Shown: positions 16,265-24,631 of the stretch, in pieces
How the letters are laid out: each line of letters opens with the position of its first letter
Position numbering within the stretch: position 1 is the first letter of the stretch
NCBI RefSeq assembly: GCF_009498035.1
Contig: NZ_CP034550.1
Location: 9,920,001 to 9,984,000 of the forward strand
Source of the DNA: Saccharothrix syringae
GTDB lineage: Bacteria > Actinomycetota > Actinomycetes > Mycobacteriales > Pseudonocardiaceae
Direction: 5' to 3'
Length of the DNA: 64,000 nt
Translations under genes and position numbers: made by a program
The notes under the pieces: generated by a model
Seen by the model: the letters and a program-made list of their open reading frames with translations, nothing else
What the model was told of the DNA's origin: nothing
Databases searched by the model: none

Positions 16265-18418
16265 ATGGGTGACGAGTCGGTGAACACCGCCGGGGGGTGG
16301 CCGGGGCTCCGGCTGCTCGCCCGCCTGCCCGCCTGGTTCCGGTTCACGGTCGTCACGGTGGCCGTCTTCGTGTGCGGGGTGATCGCCTCGCGCCCCGCGG
16401 GGGCCACCGATCCGGCACCGCCCACCGGCGACGTCGCCGCGGCCGCACGGGCGGTGAACGCGATGACCGGCCCATCCGAGGTCAGCCCGCTGGTCGAGTT
16501 CCCGGCGGACTTCACCGAGGTCGTGCACCGCGTCCCGCGCGTCGTCACCGCCCCCGACGGCACCACCCGCGCCATCGACCCCAACGGCGGCTGCTCCGGC
16601 CCGGCAGGCGACACCGAGTGGGACTTCGGCGTCGGCTGCCGGGCCCACGACCTCGGCTACGACCTGCTCCGCTACGCCGAGGCCAAGGGCCGCCCCCTCG
16701 ACCGGCAGGCGCGGCAGGCCCTCGACGACCGCCTCTCCCACGACATGCACGCCCAGTGCGACCTCAACCCCCGCGGCAACGCCGGCCGCTGCCACGCCAC
16801 CGCCCAGCTCTACACCGCGGGCATGGACTTCAACTCGTGGCGCCAGCGCTGGGGCCCTCCCGGTCACGAACCGGTCCTGGCCTGGGGCTTCGGCAGCGCC
16901 GTCGTGGTGTTCCTGCTCATCGCCCGGCTGCCGCGCCCGGACCGCCGCCCCGGACCCACCACCGGCCCCCCGCAACGCCGGGGGCAACCCGACCGCTACG
17001 CCACCTTCCTCCGCTTAGCCGCCCTGGGCCTGGTCGTGATCGGCCAGTCGGTGCTGACCGTCCTGCACTGGGCCGGCCTGAGCGCGAACTGGCTGTGGCT
17101 GCTCACCTGGTTCCTCCAGGCCACCCCGGTGTTCTACTTCGCGGGCGGCCACGCCAACCTGGTCAGCTGGCGCGCCGTCGAGGCCGAGCACGGCGGCTAC
17201 GGCCGCTACCTGGCCGCCCGCACGTCCTGGCTGCTGCGCCCGGTGCTGGCGTTCGTGCTGGCCTGGCTGGTCCTCCCGCTCCCGCTGGAGTTGCTCGACG
17301 TGGACAAGTCGCGGGTCGAGCTGTTCGGCAGGCTGATCGCCCAGCCGCTGTGGTTCCTGGGCCTCTACCTCGTCGCGGTGGCCGCCACGCCGCTGATGGC
17401 CCGGCTGCACCGCACCGCCCGCCTGGTCACCCCGGTCGGCCTGGTCGCGCTGATGATCCTGGTCGACGCGCTGCGCATCGGCTTCGCCTGGCGCACCGGC
17501 GGCTACCTGAACCTGCTGCTCGGCGTCCTGCTCCTCCAGCAGATCGGGTTCCACTACGCCGACGGGAGCCTGCTGCGCCTCCCGCGCCGCGCCCTCGCCG
17601 CGCTCGCCGCCGCGGCCGTGCCCGTGCTGCTGGCGCTGATCACGTTCGGCGGCTACCCGCGGACCATGATGCCGCTGCCCGGCGAGGGCACCTCGAACCT
17701 CAGCCCGCCGACCGCCTGCCTGCTGGTGCTCGGCCTGGCCCAGGTCTGCCTGGTGCTGCTGCTGCGGCCCCGGGTGACCGCGTGGCTGGAGGGGCACCGC
17801 ACCTGGCGGGTCGTGGAGTTCGCCCGCACCGCCCCGATGACGGTCTACCTCGGCTACCTCACCGCCCTGGCCGCCGTGGTGGGGCTGTTCGGGGTCCTCG
17901 ACGGGCCCGCCGCGTTCGGCTGGGTGGTCAGCAGGCCCCGCTGGCTGGCCGTGCTGGTGCTGCTGCTCCTGCCCGTGCTGCTGCTGTTCCACCGCTTCGA
18001 GCGGGCCGCCGCCCACCCGCCGTGCCGCACCCGGGAGACCCACCGCACCCGGCTGGCCGTCACCCTCGGCGTCGGCTACGGCGCGCTCGGCGTGCTCGGG
18101 TTCGTGGTCACCGGGTTCGCGGGCGAGGCCGCCACGCTGGTGCTGTTCCGGGTCGACCCCCTGCAGAACCTGATCCACCTGCTGCTCGGCTGGTACCTGC
18201 TGCACACCGCGCACACCGGCACCTGCCACGCCCGCCGGCCCTGGCTGCTGACCGCGCTGGCCTGCGTGCCGCCCCTGCTGGTGCTGGCCCCCGGCGGCGC
18301 CGAGATCGCCCTGCACGGCGCGACGATCGCGATCGCCCTGCTGGCGGCGGTACCGAAGCAGGACCAGGCACACCGCGAGGAACAGCGGCAGCCACGTGAA
18401 GCGCTCCAGCACCCATAG
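16265..18418 (+). CDS. Phospholipase A2 domain fused to a multi-spanning acyltransferase-3-like protein
   Basis: 717 residues. A membrane segment (about 24-44) leads to an extracytoplasmic prokaryotic phospholipase A2 domain (about 80-200): GGCSGP, the His-Asp pair in GCRAHDLGYD near residue 128, and two further Cys (AQCDLN, GRCHAT) for the two family disulfides. From about 235 to 560 there are some ten membrane segments resembling acyltransferase-3 proteins, with VFYFAGGHANLVSWR and NLSPPTACLLVLGLAQ, but the family's early catalytic His is Gln (VVIGQSV). About 590-700 resembles DUF4383 (DPLQNLIHLLLGWYLL). Lipid remodelling is likely; the acyltransferase part may be inactive. The last 19 residues run into antisense of the facing gene. 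Confidence 0.8.
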   Translation: MGDESVNTAGGWPGLRLLARLPAWFRFTVVTVAVFVCGVIASRPAGATDPAPPTGDVAAAARAVNAMTGPSEVSPLVEFPADFTEVVHRVPRVVTAPDGTTRAIDPNGGCSGPAGDTEWDFGVGCRAHDLGYDLLRYAEAKGRPLDRQARQALDDRLSHDMHAQCDLNPRGNAGRCHATAQLYTAGMDFNSWRQRWGPPGHEPVLAWGFGSAVVVFLLIARLPRPDRRPGPTTGPPQRRGQPDRYATFLRLAALGLVVIGQSVLTVLHWAGLSANWLWLLTWFLQATPVFYFAGGHANLVSWRAVEAEHGGYGRYLAARTSWLLRPVLAFVLAWLVLPLPLELLDVDKSRVELFGRLIAQPLWFLGLYLVAVAATPLMARLHRTARLVTPVGLVALMILVDALRIGFAWRTGGYLNLLLGVLLLQQIGFHYADGSLLRLPRRALAALAAAAVPVLLALITFGGYPRTMMPLPGEGTSNLSPPTACLLVLGLAQVCLVLLLRPRVTAWLEGHRTWRVVEFARTAPMTVYLGYLTALAAVVGLFGVLDGPAAFGWVVSRPRWLAVLVLLLLPVLLLFHRFERAAAHPPCRTRETHRTRLAVTLGVGYGALGVLGFVVTGFAGEAATLVLFRVDPLQNLIHLLLGWYLLHTAHTGTCHARRPWLLTALACVPPLLVLAPGGAEIALHGATIAIALLAAVPKQDQAHREEQRQPREALQHP

Positions 18419-19372
18419 CCCGTCCGACGGCGGCGTGTTCAGGCCGCGCAGCGACCCGAGCGCCGACCCGACCAGCACCACCACCAGCAGCGCGCTCTGG
18501 TGGGTGAGGAACAGCGGCAGCGCGTGGGCGTTCACCGCGGTCGCCCGGAACGAGGGCTGGACCAGCAGCACCAGCCCGACCTGCGCCAGCGCCAGCGCGA
18601 GCGCCGCGGCCGACGGCGGCGCCAGGTTCGACACCGCCGCACCCGGCACGCCCACCGCGCTGGCCGGGTAGCCCGCCGCCAGCAGCCAGGCGAACGCCAG
18701 AGCGCCCACCCCGAACAGCGCCGCACCCCACGACCGGCGCAGCCCGCGCCGGGCCGCCAGCACACCCACCTGCCACGGCGCGCACCACACCGCGAGCACG
18801 TTCACCCAGCCCAGGTCCAGCGCCACCAGGCCGACCGGCACGACCACGCCCCACCACCCGACCCGATCGAGCAGCGGGGTCAGCGCCGACAGCAGGACGT
18901 GCACGCAGAGGAACCACAGCGGCGTGACGACCAGGTAGCCGACGGTCCACACCGTCTGCTGCGGCAACCCGCGCAGCGACAACCCGAACAGGACCGCCGC
19001 CCACGCGCCGAGCAGCACCGCCACCGGTGGCAGCAGCCGCCGCACCCGCCGCCACCACGGCGCGGTCGACCGGGCCGCGCCGAACCCGCCGACGAAGAAG
19101 AACAGGCCCAGCGTCTGCAGCACCCAGGTGAACGGGGCCAGGTCGGGCACCCACCGCAGCGGGCTGTCCACCACCAGGCCCTCGGGCGTGGGCACCGGCG
19201 CGGTCACCAGCCAGTGCCCCAGCACCACGCCGCCGACGGCCAGCGCCCGCACGGCGTCGACGACCCGGTCCCGCCCCGCCGAACCCGCCGCCGCCACGCC
19301 CCGACCCGAGGCCGCCCCGTCCGGGCTCGCGGCCATCCCGTCCCGCCCCGGGTCCGCCCCACCCCGGCTCAC
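17015..19372 (-). CDS. Acyltransferase-3 family membrane protein whose frame reads through into antisense
   Basis: The first 343 codons (19372 to about 18344) encode a multi-spanning acyltransferase-3 protein: VVDAVRALAVGGVVLGHWLV with the family His, LFFFVGGFGAARS, and NLAPPSAAALALALAQ. The frame then meets no stop until 17015 and would add some 440 residues antisense to the facing phospholipase fusion; this extension (Gln/Arg/Gly-rich) looks like non-protein. The natural stop seems to have been lost at the junction. GTG at 19372 overlaps the hydrolase stop as GTGA; ATG at 19336 is the alternative. The domain is paralogous to the membrane part of the facing gene. Confidence 0.6.
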   Translation of the reverse strand: MSRGGADPGRDGMAASPDGAASGRGVAAAGSAGRDRVVDAVRALAVGGVVLGHWLVTAPVPTPEGLVVDSPLRWVPDLAPFTWVLQTLGLFFFVGGFGAARSTAPWWRRVRRLLPPVAVLLGAWAAVLFGLSLRGLPQQTVWTVGYLVVTPLWFLCVHVLLSALTPLLDRVGWWGVVVPVGLVALDLGWVNVLAVWCAPWQVGVLAARRGLRRSWGAALFGVGALAFAWLLAAGYPASAVGVPGAAVSNLAPPSAAALALALAQVGLVLLVQPSFRATAVNAHALPLFLTHQSALLVVVLVGSALGSLRGLNTPPSDGLWVLERFTWLPLFLAVCLVLLRYRRQQGDRDRRAVQGDLGAAGGQHQQGRHAGQRGQQPGPAGVAGAGVRGVQQVPAEQQVDQVLQGVDPEQHQRGGLAREPGDHEPEHAERAVADAEGDGQPGAVGLPGAARRVGGGPLEAVEQQQHGQEQQHQHGQPAGPADHPAERGGPVEDPEQPHHGGQGGEVAEVDRHRGGAGELHDPPGAVPLQPRGHPGPQQQHQADLGQAEHQQAGGRRAEVRGALAGQRHHGPRVAAERDQRQQHGHGRGGERGEGAAREAQQAPVGVVEPDLLEEQDAEQQVQVAAGAPGEADAQRVDQDHQRDQADRGDQAGGAVQPGHQRRGGHRDEVEAQEPQRLGDQPAEQLDPRLVHVEQLQREREDQPGQHERQHRAQQPGRAGGQVAAVAAVLGLDGAPADQVGVAAREVEHRGGLEEPGEQPQPVRAQAGPVQDGQHRLADHDQAQGG

Positions 19373-20049
19373 GGCTGCCCGCCCACCACGATCCGGGCCA
19401 CCGCGCGCAACGCGACCGACCCGGCCCGGAAGTACCCGTCGTGCTCGGCGTCCCCGGCGTCGAACACCCGCGCGCCGAACCCCGGCGCCACCGGGTCGAC
19501 CCCGTGCCCCAGGTCCCCCAACCGCACCCCGGGCACCCACCGCACCCAGTCCCGGCTCCCCCGCGCCGCCCACACCCGGGTCCCGCCGAACTCGCCCACC
19601 GACCCCGCGCGCACCCCCGGCGACCCGAGGAGCACCAGGTCCTCCACCGGCGGCCGGGCCAGCCCGCACACCACCGACCCGTAGCTGTGGCACACCACGT
19701 GCACCCGCCCCGGCAGCGCGCGCACGTAGGCGTCCAGCGCCCGCGCACCCTCCCGCGCCAACCGCCCGGCCGCCGCGTCCACGCCGAGCCCGGACGGCGT
19801 CCGGTACCCCAGCCAGGCCACCACCGCCACGTCCGCGCGCCCGACCTCCGCGTGCAACGCGCGCGCCGCCCGCCCGACCGTCGCGCCGAACCGACGACCG
19901 TCCACATCGGACCCCGGCACCACCACGACCACGTGCGCGGCCCGCGCCAGATCCCCCACCACCTCGACCCGCGGGGAGAACGCGGCAGCCGTCCCACCGG
20001 GCGTCGCGAGCACCAGCGACGCCGTCAACAGAGCGATCCTCTTGAGCAC
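19369..20049 (-). CDS. Secreted alpha/beta hydrolase
   Basis: 226 residues with a signal peptide (MLKRIALLTASLVLATPGG). The nucleophile elbow is VHVVCHSYGSV (Ser near 127), with plausible acid and base in RDWVRW and DAEHDGYF, resembling the DUF1023-type alpha/beta hydrolases of actinomycetes. The substrate is unknown; lipid or ester hydrolysis outside the membrane is likely. It is the first gene of a pair with the acyltransferase (GTGA overlap), which supports a joint role in acyl-chain chemistry at the envelope. GTG start with a -10-like TAGCTT 7 nt before it. Confidence 0.78.
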   Translation of the reverse strand: MLKRIALLTASLVLATPGGTAAAFSPRVEVVGDLARAAHVVVVVPGSDVDGRRFGATVGRAARALHAEVGRADVAVVAWLGYRTPSGLGVDAAAGRLAREGARALDAYVRALPGRVHVVCHSYGSVVCGLARPPVEDLVLLGSPGVRAGSVGEFGGTRVWAARGSRDWVRWVPGVRLGDLGHGVDPVAPGFGARVFDAGDAEHDGYFRAGSVALRAVARIVVGGQP

Positions 20050-20056
20050 GCCCCGG

Positions 20057-20062
20057 AAGCTA
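20057..20062 (-). promoter_or_regulatory. -10-like hexamer of the secreted hydrolase, probable leaderless start
   Basis: Minus-strand TAGCTT, 7 nt before the GTG at 20049. Confidence 0.4.
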
Positions 20063-20112
20063 GGGAGGCGACCCGCCCCGGATCGTCACCCCGCCGTACC
20101 GTCCCCCGGGCC

Positions 20113-20766
20113 CTACCGGGGTACCACGAGCCCGGACTCGTAGGCCGCGATCACCGCCTGCGCCCGGTCCCGCAGGCCGAGCTTCGTCAGCACCCGGCTC
20201 ACGTGCGTCTTCACCGTCTGCTCGGCCAGCACCAGGTGCCCGGCGATCTCGCCGTTGGACAGCCCCTGCGCGACCAGCCGCAGCACCTCGGTCTCCCGCT
20301 CGGTGAGCACGTCCAGCGCCGCCGGCCGGACCGCCCGCACCGGCCGCGACCGGACGAAGTCCTCGATCAGCCGCTTGGTCACCGACGGCGCCAGCAGCGC
20401 CTCGCCGCGCGCCACCACCCGCACCGCCGCCAGCAGGTCGCCCGCCGGGGCGTGCTTGAGCAGGAACCCGCTGGCCCCGGCCCGCAGCGCCTCGTAGACG
20501 TAGTCGTCCAGGTCGAACGTGGTCAGCACGAGCACCCTGACCGGGTCGTCGGCCAGCAGCCGGGTCGCGGTCAGGCCGTCCGTGCCGGGCATCCGGATGT
20601 CCATGAGCACCACGTCCGGCGCCAGCCGCCGGGCCAGCGCCACCGCCTCGGCGCCGTCGCCCGCCGACCCCACCACCTCGATGTCCGGCTGGGCGTCCAG
20701 CAGGGCCGAGAAGCCCTCGCGCACCATCTCCTGGTCGTCCGCGACCAGCACCTTGATCAACGCCAC
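20113..20766 (-). CDS. NarL/LuxR-type response regulator
   Basis: 217 residues. The receiver domain (about 5-118) has the acidic pair VADDQE and the phosphorylated Asp in VVLMDIRMPG, with Lys in GFLLKHAPAGDLL. The C-terminal LuxR helix-turn-helix (about 150-210) has LTERETEVLRLVAQGLSNGE and the QTVKTHVSRVLTKL recognition region. It follows the histidine kinase gene by 7 nt and is its obvious partner. Targets are unknown. Confidence 0.92.
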   Translation of the reverse strand: MALIKVLVADDQEMVREGFSALLDAQPDIEVVGSAGDGAEAVALARRLAPDVVLMDIRMPGTDGLTATRLLADDPVRVLVLTTFDLDDYVYEALRAGASGFLLKHAPAGDLLAAVRVVARGEALLAPSVTKRLIEDFVRSRPVRAVRPAALDVLTERETEVLRLVAQGLSNGEIAGHLVLAEQTVKTHVSRVLTKLGLRDRAQAVIAAYESGLVVPR

Positions 20767-20773
20767 ACCCCCG

Positions 20774-21910
20774 TCAGCCCCGCCCGGCGGGGATCACCGC
20801 CCGCACCTCGAACCCGCCGTCCCCGGTGGGCCCCGCGGTCACCTCGCCGCCGTGCACCGCCACCCGCTCGCGCATCCCCCGCAGGCCGTGCCCGCCACCG
20901 CCGCCGCGCGACGGCCCGCCCGCCGTGTTGCGCACGACGACCCGCAGCTCACCGCCCTCGAACCCGACCGAGACGGACGTCGACGAGCCGGGCGCGTGCC
21001 GCTCCGCGTTGGTCAGCGCCTCCTGGACGACGCGGTACGCGGTCAGCCCCACCGCACCGGGCACCTCGACGGCGGGCAGCTCGGCCCCGGCGTGCAGCGC
21101 GCGGATGTCGGCCAGCCCGGGCTGCGGCACCCGGTCGGCCCGCTGGTCCGCCGCCCGCAGCACGCCCAGCAGCCCCTGCATGTCGGTGATCGCCGCCCGG
21201 GCGTCCGCGCCCAGCTCGGTGAACTCCCGCAGGGCCGCCCCGGGCAGGCCGGCGATCCGGTAGGGCGCCGTCTCGCAGCGCACGACCACCTTCGACATGT
21301 GGTGCGCGACCACGTCGTGCATCTCGCGCGCGATGCGGGCCCGCTCCTCCAGCGCCGCCTTGGCGTCCCGCTCGGCGTGGAACCGCCGCTCGGCCCGCCC
21401 GCGCGCGCCGAACGCGTACCCGACCAGGAGCAGGAGCAGCAGCAGGGCGATCGTCGTGGGCGCCTCCCCCTGCGCCTCGACCCGGGCCAGCAGCAGGGCG
21501 AGCGCGGACACCGCGCCGGCGGTCAGCGCGCCCACGGTCAGCGCGACCCGCCCGGCGTGGACCATGCCGACGGCCACCAGCACCGGCAGGTACCAGCACC
21601 AGTGCCAGGCGTTGAGCAGCGAGCCTTCGGGTTCCTGCAACAGCCGCGCGACCACCAGGCCGGCCGTGGCGAGCCGCCACGCGCCCAGCGGGGAGTAGAG
21701 CAGGAGGGCGTAGCTGCCGGTGACCAGCCCGAACAACAGCGGCCACCACCCGTCCGGGTCGTCGTGCGCGACGTAGTCCGCACTGGCGTTGATCGCCACG
21801 ACCAGGGCCCAGACCAGCAGCAACGCGCAGACGGGCCGGCGCAGGCGGGTGCCCTCGAAGATCCGCGTGCGGTCGCGGAGCAGCACGACCCGGAGGAAAG
21901 TGCGGACCAT
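20774..21910 (-). CDS. NarL-family sensor histidine kinase
   Basis: 378 residues. About five membrane segments occupy the first 165 residues (no large extracytoplasmic domain, so the signal is probably sensed in or at the membrane), followed by a HisKA_3 dimerisation domain with the phosphorylated His in ARIAREMHDVVAHHMSKV, and a HATPase domain with N box VQEALTNAERHAPG and G box GGHGLRGMRERV. Forms a two-component system with the downstream regulator. ATG at 21910 lies 7 nt after TAGCAT. Confidence 0.9.
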   Translation of the reverse strand: MVRTFLRVVLLRDRTRIFEGTRLRRPVCALLLVWALVVAINASADYVAHDDPDGWWPLLFGLVTGSYALLLYSPLGAWRLATAGLVVARLLQEPEGSLLNAWHWCWYLPVLVAVGMVHAGRVALTVGALTAGAVSALALLLARVEAQGEAPTTIALLLLLLLVGYAFGARGRAERRFHAERDAKAALEERARIAREMHDVVAHHMSKVVVRCETAPYRIAGLPGAALREFTELGADARAAITDMQGLLGVLRAADQRADRVPQPGLADIRALHAGAELPAVEVPGAVGLTAYRVVQEALTNAERHAPGSSTSVSVGFEGGELRVVVRNTAGGPSRGGGGGHGLRGMRERVAVHGGEVTAGPTGDGGFEVRAVIPAGRG

Positions 21911-21917
21911 GCGGCTG

Positions 21918-21923
21918 ATGCTA
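21918..21923 (-). promoter_or_regulatory. -10-like hexamer of the histidine kinase operon, probable leaderless start
   Basis: Minus-strand TAGCAT, 7 nt before the ATG at 21910, with no ribosome site. Confidence 0.4.
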
Positions 21924-22037
21924 GGCGGAGCGGGTAACCGGGCACATGCACCCGTGGTGGGTCATACCGGAGTACCACGCCGGCCGACAAGGCGTTGCTT
22001 CAGCCGAACACCACCGGGTAGGCAATAGGCAAGAGCT

Positions 22038-22574
22038 GTGCACACCTACTCTCCCCCGGAAGATGGCCGCCGCATGCACCCCCAGCAAGATCCGGACCGC
22101 CGAGCACGGCTCCAGGCCGTGGCCGCCGAGGCCCTGGGCGCCGCCAAGGTCGGCGAGGACGCGGTCGCGGTCGACCTGGTCACCGGCTACCTCAGCGGCT
22201 CGCCCGAGGGCAACGAGGAGATCCGGGAGCTGGTGCTGCTGCTGTTCTCGGAGTGCAGCGAGATGGTGGCCGCGCTCGGCTCGGGCGGTGCGACGCCGGT
22301 GAAGATGCAGGTCTTCGACGAGGACGGGCAGGAGGTGCCGATCGACGACGCCGACCCGCCGGTCCGCACCGCGATCCGCACGCTGCTGGCCGAGGTGCAC
22401 GGCGACCAGGAGGCGGCGGCGGAGCAGATCGAGATCGCGCTGGCCAACGGGCAGCCGCAGGAGCTGGCCACGGTGGTGCTCCAGGCGCTGCGGTGGACGG
22501 TGAAGCTGGCCGTGGAGTGCGAGGTGCGCGACCTGCCGGTGTCGGCCTGGATCGCCGCCGCGCTGGAGGAGTGA
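22038..22574 (+). CDS. Hypothetical acidic cytoplasmic protein
   Basis: 178 residues from GTG 22038, or 166 from ATG 22074, which follows GGAAG. Helical, acidic and soluble, without a signal or membrane segment. I recognise no family. Coding looks genuine: strong third-position GC bias and no antisense alternative of similar quality. Divergent from the histidine kinase operon, with 127 nt between them. Confidence 0.6.
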   Translation: MHTYSPPEDGRRMHPQQDPDRRARLQAVAAEALGAAKVGEDAVAVDLVTGYLSGSPEGNEEIRELVLLLFSECSEMVAALGSGGATPVKMQVFDEDGQEVPIDDADPPVRTAIRTLLAEVHGDQEAAAEQIEIALANGQPQELATVVLQALRWTVKLAVECEVRDLPVSAWIAAALEE

Positions 22575-23001
22575 CGGCTCGGGCGGGATGACCGCGCCGG
22601 CGGGGACGACTGCTCGGGGACGACCGCGCCGGCGGGGATGACCGCTCGGGGACGACTGCTCGTCGCCGCCTGGGCCGTGCCCTGCCTGCGCCTGTTTATC
22701 CATCACCGCTCACTTATCCATCACCGCCCGCCGCCTGCCCAGCGCCACCCGCCTACCCAGCACTGCCCGCCTACCCAGCACTGCCACCCGCCGCCCGGGC
22801 CCGCACCCTGCCTCTACCTGCTTATCCATCCCCCCGCTTATCCATCACCGCCCGCCGCCCCTAGCCACCCCCCGCCCACCACCCACCGCCCACCGCCCAC
22901 CGCGCCCCACGCACCCCCCACCCCGCCCGTTCTGCCCCCACTTATCCCTTTTGCCCGCCCACCCACGCGAACCACCCCAGTAAGACCTCTTGACAAACCA
23001 A
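22575..23001. other. Non-coding, low-complexity gap
   Basis: No convincing gene. It opens with imperfect direct repeats built from GACCGCGCCGGCGGGGA and GACGACTGCTCGGGGA (22584-22665). Then comes a C-rich tract holding four TTATCCATC copies (22696, 22714, 22822, 22838) and one TTATCCCTT (22942). An open frame across it has Pro/His/Thr low-complexity content and is not credible. Its end holds a TTGACA hexamer (22990-22995) that may belong to the chitinase promoter. Confidence 0.7.
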
Positions 23002-23017
23002 AATGGTCTAGACCAGT
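23002..23017 (+). promoter_or_regulatory. DasR-responsive element (dre) of the chitinase gene
   Basis: The 16-mer AATGGTCTAGACCAGT contains the perfect palindrome TGGTCTAGACCA and matches the published dre consensus at all but one position. TTGACA lies at 22990-22995, so a bound repressor would cover the promoter. DasR is the GlcNAc-responsive GntR regulator of chitin use in actinomycetes. Confidence 0.8.
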
Positions 23018-23068
23018 CTCCCCGGTGGGCGTGTTTCCCTGCCACCCCCACCGAGGAGGAGTTTCCTC

Positions 23069-24631
23069 ATGTCACGACGACTGGGCGCGCTGCTCACAGC
23101 CGGCGCGCTCGCCCTAGGCTCCCTGGCGCTGTCCGCCGCGACCGCGACCGCGGCCCCCGGCCTCACCGCCACCTTCACCAAGACCCAGGACTGGGGCAGC
23201 GGCTTCGAGGCGAAGTTCACCGTCGCCAACGGCGGCCCCCAGGCCGTCACCTCCTGGCGGATCGAGTTCGACCTGCCCGCGGGCACCGCCGTCGGCGCCT
23301 ACTGGGACGTGCTCATCACCCGCACCGGCGACCACTACGTCGCCACGAACCGCAACTACAACGGCAACGTCGGCGTCGGCGCGTCGGTGGCCTTCGGCTT
23401 CACCGGCACCGGCTCCGGCGCCCCGCTGAACTGCACGATCAACGGCGCCTCCTGCACCGGCGGCGGCTCGGGCGACACCGTCGCCCCCAGCACCCCCGCC
23501 AACCTGCGCGTCACCGGCACCACGGCCAACAGCGTCTCGCTGGCCTGGAACGCCTCCACCGACAACGTGGGCGTGACCGCCTACGACGTCCACCAGGGCA
23601 CCGGCGTCGCCACCACGGTCAGCGGCACCACCGCCACCGTGACCGGCCTAGCCCCGAGCACCGCCTACACCTTCACCGTGCGGGCCAAGGACGCCGCGGG
23701 CAACGCCTCGGGCCCGTCCAACCAGGTGTCCGCGACCACGCAGCCCGGCCAGCAGCAGCCCGGCGGCCGCGGCGCGCCGTACCTGTTCCTCGGCTGGGGC
23801 AACCCGCCCGCGCCGCAGACCGTCATGGCCGCCACCGGGGTCAAGTGGTTCACCATGGCGTTCGTGCTGTCCTCGGGCGGCTGCAACCCCGCGTGGGACG
23901 GCACCCGGCCGCTGACCGGCGGCATCGACCAGCAGGCCATCAACCAGATCCGCGCGGCCGGCGGTGACGTCGTGCCGTCGTTCGGCGGCTGGAGCGGCAA
24001 CAAGCTCGGCCCGAACTGCTCGACCCCGCAAGCGCTTGCGGGCGCGTACCAGCAGGTCATCAACGCCTACGGGCTCAAGGCCATCGACATCGACATCGAG
24101 AACACCGACGAGTTCGAGAACGCGACCGTCCAGGACCGCATCCTGGAGGCCCTCAAGATCGTCAAGCAGAACAACCCGGGCCTGCAGACCATCGTCACCT
24201 TCGGCACCACGACCAGCGGCCCGAACTCCTACGGCAACCGGCTGATCGAGCGGGCCGCGGCGATCGGCGCGAACATCGACGTGTTCACCATCATGCCGTT
24301 CGACTTCGGCAGCTCCACCATCGCCACCGACACCATCAACGCCACCACCGGCCTGAAGAACAAGCTCAAGGCCACCTTCGGCTGGACCGACGCGCAGGCG
24401 TTCGCGCACACCGGCATCTCCGGCATGAACGGCCTGTCGGACCAGCGCGAGGTGACCACGACCCAGGCGTGGACCCAGATCCGCGACTGGGCCAGGACCA
24501 GCGGCCTGGGTCGGTTCTCCTTCTGGGCGGTCAACCGGGACCGCGGCGGCTGCGACGGCCAGGTGTCGTCCACCTGCTCGGGCATCGCGCAGCCGGACTG
24601 GGAGTTCACCCGCATCACCGCCGGGTTCTAG
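23069..24631 (+). CDS. Secreted family 18 chitinase with CBM2 and fibronectin type III domains
   Basis: 520 residues. Signal peptide (1-30, ending TATAAP), family 2 carbohydrate-binding module (about 31-128, with WGSGFEAKFTV and the closing Cys pair), a Gly/Ser linker, a fibronectin III domain (about 140-225), then a GH18 catalytic domain (about 240-520). The catalytic segment reads AIDIDIEN near residue 347, the final Glu being the acid. ATG at 23069 follows GAGGAGG. Hydrolyses chitin outside the cell; control by DasR is predicted from the dre site. Its TAG stop overlaps that of metX within the palindrome CTAG. Confidence 0.92.
   Translation: MSRRLGALLTAGALALGSLALSAATATAAPGLTATFTKTQDWGSGFEAKFTVANGGPQAVTSWRIEFDLPAGTAVGAYWDVLITRTGDHYVATNRNYNGNVGVGASVAFGFTGTGSGAPLNCTINGASCTGGGSGDTVAPSTPANLRVTGTTANSVSLAWNASTDNVGVTAYDVHQGTGVATTVSGTTATVTGLAPSTAYTFTVRAKDAAGNASGPSNQVSATTQPGQQQPGGRGAPYLFLGWGNPPAPQTVMAATGVKWFTMAFVLSSGGCNPAWDGTRPLTGGIDQQAINQIRAAGGDVVPSFGGWSGNKLGPNCSTPQALAGAYQQVINAYGLKAIDIDIENTDEFENATVQDRILEALKIVKQNNPGLQTIVTFGTTTSGPNSYGNRLIERAAAIGANIDVFTIMPFDFGSSTIATDTINATTGLKNKLKATFGWTDAQAFAHTGISGMNGLSDQREVTTTQAWTQIRDWARTSGLGRFSFWAVNRDRGGCDGQVSSTCSGIAQPDWEFTRITAGF

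Noticed and set aside
22696..22950. Replication origin
   Set aside because: The DnaA-box-like motifs lack the last two consensus bases, and no dnaA, dnaN or gyrase genes are near.
22638..23117. 159-codon frame in the C-rich gap
   Set aside because: Pro/His/Thr low complexity that follows the DNA repeats and runs into the chitinase signal peptide in another frame.
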